DNA from: Ferrovibrio sp046294345
Lineage (GTDB): Bacteria; Pseudomonadota; Alphaproteobacteria; Ferrovibrionales; Ferrovibrionaceae
Length of the DNA stretch: 8,887 bases
Reading direction: 5' to 3'
Assembly (NCBI GenBank): GCA_046294345.1
Contig: JBKBJT010000078.1
Coordinates: 1-8,887 of the forward strand
Below the pieces are notes generated by a model. That model saw only the letters and a list, made by a program, of their open reading frames with translations. It had not been told where the DNA came from and searched no databases. Positions 6,179-8,887 of this stretch are shown in pieces. The translations under genes were made by a program, and so were the position numbers. Position 1 is the stretch's first letter. Each line of letters opens with the position of its first letter.

Positions 6179-6255
6179 GTGCCCTTAGCTCAGTTGGATA
6201 GAGCAGCCGCCTTCTAAGCGGCAGGTCGGTGGTTCGAATCCACCAGGGCACGCCA
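6179..6255 (+). tRNA. tRNA-Arg (anticodon TCT)
   Basis: A complete 77-base cloverleaf. The acceptor stem is GTGCCCT (6179-6185) with AGGGCAC (6245-6251), then discriminator G and an encoded CCA (6253-6255). The anticodon stem GCCGC/GCGGC closes the loop CTTCTAA, with anticodon TCT at 6213-6215 (reads AGA). The T arm is GGTGG-TTCGAAT-CCACC. Six T residues (6256-6261) follow the CCA directly and may terminate transcription. The low-GC accessory segment begins right after this gene, a usual position for tRNA-targeted insertions. Confidence 0.98.
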
Positions 6256-6325
6256 TTTTTTCAAACAATCTATGAGAGCGATTTTACAAAACTGCTTCAC
6301 TTTTGCATTTACTCATACGGCAGTT

Positions 6326-7291
6326 TCAAACTTGGCGAACTTGAATAGGCTGTTTGCCATTCAATTGGTGATGCGGCGCACGATCCCAGATGCGCTCGAA
6401 ATCTGCATAGAACGCATGATAGAGGCCTTTTTGATCGTCGGTGCTGTAAAAAAGATAAACCGGCGTTTCAGCTACATGTATATTGGCTTTGTAATGCTGA
6501 AGCCATACTGCTCTAGCAGTGAAGATCATCTTCCAGTTTGGAATGCTGTCATACAGCGCCAGTTCAACATGTTTGCCTTGTGCCTTCAGCGCGGTTAGCC
6601 ACTTTATCGATTTCTCAACTTGTTTACGGTAACTATCCTCCTTCATTCCGACGCTTCCCGCTCTGTCGCATAGGAAGCGGGAAGTTGGGTCGATCAAAAT
6701 AATACGGATTGTGCCGCTGAAATTTTTCACTGCTTCATGCAGCGGAGAGTTCTTCGCACCGAATGTTTCCCAACCGGTTGCTCCGAGAATATTTAAAATG
6801 CGGTTGTCTGGGCGATTGATGTTGGCAATGAAGTGGCCAACATCGGCTTTAGCGTCTTCGATGGTCGTCGACTCTCTGAAGCCATAGAGTCCAACACGGG
6901 ATAAAAGGCCTTTGCGTTGGGCACCTTCCGTGAAGAAACCGACCGCATGCCGGCTTAGCTTGAGAGTAAACACTAGGCCGGCGAAAGCTATGGCGAAGCC
7001 GAGTGCGTAGATAGAAGACTCAGTTGGGTGGTTGGTTACGTATTGTAGGGATGCCTTGAAGGTCGCCGCGACTTCCAGCAGCGCCCACATCGTGAATTTT
7101 TCCGATGAGAATACGCCGTTTTCCAGTGCCTCTGGTGGCAGCCCATGGGCTAACGGGGTGGCAATAGGCTTTATGACTACGACCCAGAGCAACCAAAAGA
7201 GGCTGGCTAGAATTGCCCAGAGCCCTTTTTTCGCTCCTTCTGTCGGAAGGGATTTAAATGCCTCTGTGAGGGGATTCTTCTTCTGATCCAA
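6326..7291 (-). CDS. Unrecognised two-helix membrane protein with PLD-like C-terminal domain
   Basis: A 321-residue protein I cannot assign to a named family. Residues 1-23 are polar. Hydrophobic helices lie at about 24-41 (LWAILASLFWLLWVVVI) and 94-112. The remaining two thirds are soluble and probably cytoplasmic. The C-terminal domain (about 160-305) alternates strands and helices: ILNILGATGWETF (165-177), IRIILIDPTSRFL (195-207), a Lys-rich helix, HVELALYD (241-248), PNWKMIF (251-257), TPVYLFYS (276-283). This pattern recalls phospholipase-D-like domains. HVELALYD has the H-x-K-x4-D spacing with Glu for Lys, so PLD catalysis is doubtful and binding or sensing is possible. The start is uncertain: TTG 7291, 17 bases after the upstream small gene's stop, without a clear ribosome site, suggests coupling. 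Codon use is less GC-biased than in flanking genes. The 3' end converges on tRNA-Arg. Confidence 0.8.
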   Translation of the reverse strand: MDQKKNPLTEAFKSLPTEGAKKGLWAILASLFWLLWVVVIKPIATPLAHGLPPEALENGVFSSEKFTMWALLEVAATFKASLQYVTNHPTESSIYALGFAIAFAGLVFTLKLSRHAVGFFTEGAQRKGLLSRVGLYGFRESTTIEDAKADVGHFIANINRPDNRILNILGATGWETFGAKNSPLHEAVKNFSGTIRIILIDPTSRFLCDRAGSVGMKEDSYRKQVEKSIKWLTALKAQGKHVELALYDSIPNWKMIFTARAVWLQHYKANIHVAETPVYLFYSTDDQKGLYHAFYADFERIWDRAPHHQLNGKQPIQVRQV

Positions 7292-7308
7292 AGGTGCCGG
7301 CTTTGAAG

Positions 7309-7500
7309 TTAGGCGGCCTCGGCACCATTCTGAATCGGCTTCGCGTTTTCACCCGGCTGGATGGTGATCACCTTGGTCTCGGCCATGGTGAGTCCCTTAC
7401 GAACGCGCTGCTCGATCAAATTGGAACCAACCTGCGAGCCAAAAGCAGCAATCGCAAGGGCGGCAACGCCAATGATGAGAGTTATGAGAAGTTCAAGCAT
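7309..7500 (-). CDS. Small single-helix membrane protein
   Basis: A 63-residue frame starting at ATG 7500. Residues 2-20 are a strongly hydrophobic helix (LELLITLIIGVAALAIAAF). An amphipathic stretch (SQVGSNLIEQRVRKGLTM) and a polar tail (VITIQPGENAKPIQNGAEAA) follow, so the tail is probably cytoplasmic by the positive-inside rule. There is no typical signal cleavage site, so it should stay membrane-anchored. Its stop lies 17 bases before the start of the larger two-helix membrane protein, so both are likely one operon and possibly one complex. The ribosome binding site is weak (only GAG upstream). I do not recognise the family. Short length and weak start signal keep confidence moderate; the clean hydrophobic-to-polar architecture and gene spacing support it. 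Confidence 0.65.
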   Translation of the reverse strand: MLELLITLIIGVAALAIAAFGSQVGSNLIEQRVRKGLTMAETKVITIQPGENAKPIQNGAEAA

Positions 7501-7516
7501 GTTTTTTGCTCGCGCG

Positions 7517-7538
7517 GTCGAAGGTTCGACGTACCTTC
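7517..7538. promoter_or_regulatory. Overlapping dyads upstream of the small membrane gene
   Basis: GTCGAA-GG-TTCGAC (7517-7530) is a perfect six-bp inverted repeat. Overlapping it, GAAGGT (7520-7525) and ACCTTC (7533-7538) form a second six-bp pair. They lie 17-38 bases upstream of the minus-strand ATG at 7500, so they could be an operator or a leader hairpin of the two-gene membrane operon. The two structures are mutually exclusive. Function is unproven. Confidence 0.35.
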
Positions 7539-7595
7539 AGCTTAGGATCTTCACTTAAACTGAGATAGTGGACATTTGGTTATTTTCGAACGCGA

Positions 7596-7617
7596 TAGAG
7601 TGATTGGTATCACTCTA
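7596..7617. terminator. Nine-bp inverted repeat between the repeat-protein gene and the membrane operon
   Basis: TAGAGTGAT (7596-7604) and ATCACTCTA (7609-7617) form a perfect stem with a TGGT loop, 54 bases after the stop codon of the minus-strand repeat-protein gene. No T-run follows on either strand, so it is equally likely to be an operator as a terminator. It is the strongest structure in the 170-base gap 7501-7670, where I see no gene and no clear promoter. Confidence 0.35.
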
Positions 7618-7670
7618 AGTGGCAAAACTCCACATATTTCCGCCACCCAAGGTTAATAACATTGTATGCA

Positions 7671-7892
7671 TTACTCAAAATCGACGCAGCCACCACCTGC
7701 GTTGGCAATTCGAATGAGGTCGTCTGTCCGGATAAAGTTTGCATCAACTATCTTCAATCTTGCCCTCTTGCCTGAAGAAGCACTCGCGATTCGAATGAGG
7801 TCATCGACAACAAAACTCTTCGCCGAAAGTGTCATTCCGCCTCCGGCGTTAGCGATACGAATAAGATCATGGACTACTAAGTTTAATGACAT
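7671..7892 (-). CDS. Small protein with three DLIRIA tandem repeats
   Basis: A 73-residue frame starting at ATG 7892, with the purine-rich GGGGGGA about four bases upstream. It consists of three imperfect units with a shared core: DLIRIANAGGG (9-19), DLIRIASASSG (31-41) and DLIRIANAGGG (58-68), at spacings of 22 and 27 residues. Each core is preceded by a beta-prone segment (MTLSAKSFVV, ARLKIVDANFI), giving a strand-helix repeat. The first and third cores are identical in protein, yet nine of their eleven codons differ, all silently. That is strong evidence that this strand and frame are translated and selected. The antisense frame (7666-7959) mirrors the repeats and is rejected. No signal peptide or membrane helix is seen. 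Related repeats may exist, but I do not recognise a named family. It lies 171 bases upstream of the membrane operon on the same strand. Confidence 0.68.
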   Translation of the reverse strand: MSLNLVVHDLIRIANAGGGMTLSAKSFVVDDLIRIASASSGKRARLKIVDANFIRTDDLIRIANAGGGCVDFE

Positions 7893-8185
7893 TGCATCCC
7901 CCCGCTTTGTAGCGTTTCAGTGCGTGAATGATTTTGTAAACAAGACAGTAAGCTATTGACTTAAGCAGGCCGTAATCAATGCTTTTGCAAGCAAGCCTTT
8001 GGGCCGCACTTAACACGCTTATCTGTAAACTTAGAGGTGCTGGTTCGCTCTAGGGGCGCTGAGTTCGATTCAGCAGATGCAATTCGCATTTTTTCTGCGG
8101 CCGAGCGGATTTTGAGATTCTCGGCGCTGACGCTGTACCTGCCGACGCTGTGGTCCCGGTGAGGGGTAGGGGTCACAGACTAGGC
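7893..8185. other. Low-GC gene-poor stretch with a tRNA-tail-like segment
   Basis: I see no convincing gene here. The longest frame (minus, 8176-7976) starts at a GTG without a ribosome site and has no family features. Visible elements are a tRNA-3'-end-like segment at 8063-8095 (GTTCGATTC ... CATTTTTTC), a direct repeat GACGCTGT (8129-8136 and 8144-8151) and a small dyad CCGAG/CTCGG (8101-8105, 8120-8124). It probably contains the promoter of the repeat-protein gene, which I cannot place, and may be remnant DNA of the insertion. Confidence 0.4.
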
Positions 8186-8214
8186 TTGCCGTTTGCACCA
8201 TATGTTGCTATATT
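8186..8214 (+). promoter_or_regulatory. Possible sigma-70-type promoter upstream of the SDR gene
   Basis: TTGCCG (8186-8191, four of six consensus bases) and TATATT (8209-8214, five of six) are 17 bases apart, predicting a start near 8221. That would give the dehydrogenase gene a leader of about 270 bases. The area is AT-rich, so a chance match is possible. Confidence 0.35.
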
Positions 8215-8490
8215 GTTCTATGCAGCGAGATTTCGATTTCTGATTATGGAAAATCGCCGTTTCTAGTAAATTCAATAGCTTAACACATCAAAACCATCGC
8301 AAAACGACGCAAACCGGTTGAAAACCCGCCGCATAACGGCAAACAAAATGCGCGATCCATATGGTTCGGTTGCCCGGGCCGCGCCCGGCGCTTTTCTGCC
8401 GCAGGCGGACGGGTATGGTAGGCGACCGAATACAGGCCGGACCCGCATAGGCAGCCGGCCCACGGAACAGAGGTTGGAGGAAACCCGGAT
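8215..8490. other. Non-coding interval upstream of the SDR gene
   Basis: No gene is supported here. The interval moves from AT-rich accessory DNA to GC-rich core DNA at about 8290-8330. It contains A-tract motifs (GCAAAACGACGCAAACC near 8299) and a hairpin CCGGGC-CGC-GCCCGG (8374-8388) followed by CGCTTTTC, which looks like a short intrinsic terminator or attenuator. The minus-strand frames here show no start signal or family features. Confidence 0.4.
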
Positions 8491-8887
8491 ATGACCATCA
8501 CCAAGGTCGCCCTGATCACCGGCGCGGGCACCGGCATCGGCAAGGCTTCGGCCATCGCCCTGGCCAAGGCGGGCTACAATGTCGTGCTGGCCGGCCGCCG
8601 GCTGGAGCCGCTACAGAATGCCGCCCGCGAGGCCGAGGCCCATGGCGTGCGCGCCGTGGCGGTGGCCACCGATGTGGGCGACCATGCCCAGGTGAAGGCG
8701 CTGTTCGCCAAGACCAAGCAGGCCTTCGGCCGACTGGATGTGCTGTTCAACAATGCCGGCATGGGCACACCGGCCATGCCGCTGGAAGACCTGTCGTACG
8801 AACAGTGGAAGGCGGTGGTGGACGTCAACCTCACCGGGCCGTTCCTGTGCACCCAGGAAGCCTTCCGCATCATGAAGGACCAGACCC
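8491..8887 (+). CDS. Short-chain dehydrogenase/reductase, 3' truncated by window edge
   Basis: ATG 8491 follows GGAGGA at nine bases spacing. The 132 visible residues are the Rossmann half of a classical SDR: VALITGAGTGIG (cofactor-binding TGxxxGIG at 10-17), AGRR after the second strand (34-37), the adenine-pocket Asp in TDV (60-62), FNNAG (86-90) and the structural Asn in VDVNLTGPF (Asn113). The Arg pair after the second strand suggests a preference for NADP(H). The catalytic Ser and the YxxxK motif fall beyond the window, so activity and substrate cannot be judged. High GC and codon use match the core genes rather than the accessory segment to its left. Family certain; specific function unknown. 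Confidence 0.93.
   Translation, partial: MTITKVALITGAGTGIGKASAIALAKAGYNVVLAGRRLEPLQNAAREAEAHGVRAVAVATDVGDHAQVKALFAKTKQAFGRLDVLFNNAGMGTPAMPLEDLSYEQWKAVVDVNLTGPFLCTQEAFRIMKDQT

Larger units (their letters stand above)
6256..8290. mobile_element. Putative low-GC accessory insert next to tRNA-Arg
   Basis: From the base after the tRNA CCA to about 8290 the sequence is much less GC-rich than its flanks. Sampled 60-base lines give about 42% (6481), 53% (6541) and 38% (7561), against 78% at 4261. All three supportable genes inside lie on the minus strand, against the flanking plus-strand genes, and none is recognised housekeeping. No integrase, transposase or exact attachment-site duplication is visible, so the insertion mechanism is unknown and the right boundary is approximate. 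The call rests on composition, position and gene content only. Confidence 0.5.

Noticed and set aside
6272..6598. 108-residue plus-strand frame after tRNA-Arg
   Set aside because: It is antisense to the well-formed C-terminal domain of the two-helix membrane protein and has no ribosome site.
7671..7892. CRISPR array or non-coding repeat cluster
   Set aside because: The copies are too few and too diverged in DNA, spacing is irregular, and the divergence is silent, which points to protein repeats.
7666..7959. Plus-strand frame antisense to the DLIRIA repeat gene (PPPALAIRMRSS repeats)
   Set aside because: Its repeats merely mirror the minus strand. Differences between repeat copies fall at third positions of the minus-strand frame, and there is no ribosome site.
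8041..8095. Complete additional tRNA gene
   Set aside because: Only a T-arm-like piece is visible. No matching acceptor, D or anticodon stems can be built.
7976..8176. 66-residue minus-strand frame
   Set aside because: GTG start with no Shine-Dalgarno sequence and no recognisable domain or repeat.

Overview
The window looks like a high-GC alphaproteobacterial chromosome, probably Rhodospirillales-like. This is inferred from gene content: an NDUFS4-type complex I accessory subunit, a PAS_5-type protein, a two-domain cold-shock protein, and strongly GC-biased third codon positions. No 16S or other marker gene is present, so the assignment is tentative.

Left part (1-1370). The 3' part of a double cold-shock-domain protein with a Gly/Arg-rich linker converges on a PAS_5-type protein. 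Both genes end at one strong hairpin, and the stop codon of the PAS gene lies in its loop.

Thiamine part (1368-3918, minus strand). A canonical TPP riboswitch precedes a compact three-gene ABC transporter operon: ATPase (thiZ-like), permease (thiX-like) and periplasmic binding protein (thiY-like). The riboswitch indicates import of a thiamine pyrimidine precursor, shut off when TPP is plentiful. The ATPase probably starts at a GTG four bases after the aptamer. The longer reading frame from 3906 would translate the riboswitch itself and is rejected.

HDAC part (3934-5570, plus strand). A divergent promoter shares its -35 area with the riboswitch promoter. It drives a class I-type histone-deacetylase-family enzyme, possibly from a leaderless mRNA, with a translationally coupled exported DUF192 protein behind it.

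tRNA part (5695-6255). tRNA-Pro(TGG), the NDUFS4-like subunit and tRNA-Arg(TCT) follow in order on the plus strand. Both tRNAs carry an encoded CCA.

Accessory part (6256 to about 8290). Immediately after tRNA-Arg the base composition drops: sampled lines are about 38-53% GC, against 78% in a sampled line of the HDAC gene. On the minus strand this insert holds a small one-helix membrane protein, a two-helix membrane protein with a soluble C-terminal domain reminiscent of phospholipase-D-like folds, and a 73-residue protein with three DLIRIA repeats. The repeats differ almost only at synonymous positions, so the gene is very likely real. I cannot assign a function to these three genes. They are the best candidates here for an undescribed system. 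About 600 bases after them hold no convincing gene.

Right edge (8491-8887). The 5' part of a short-chain dehydrogenase/reductase gene returns to core-like high GC.
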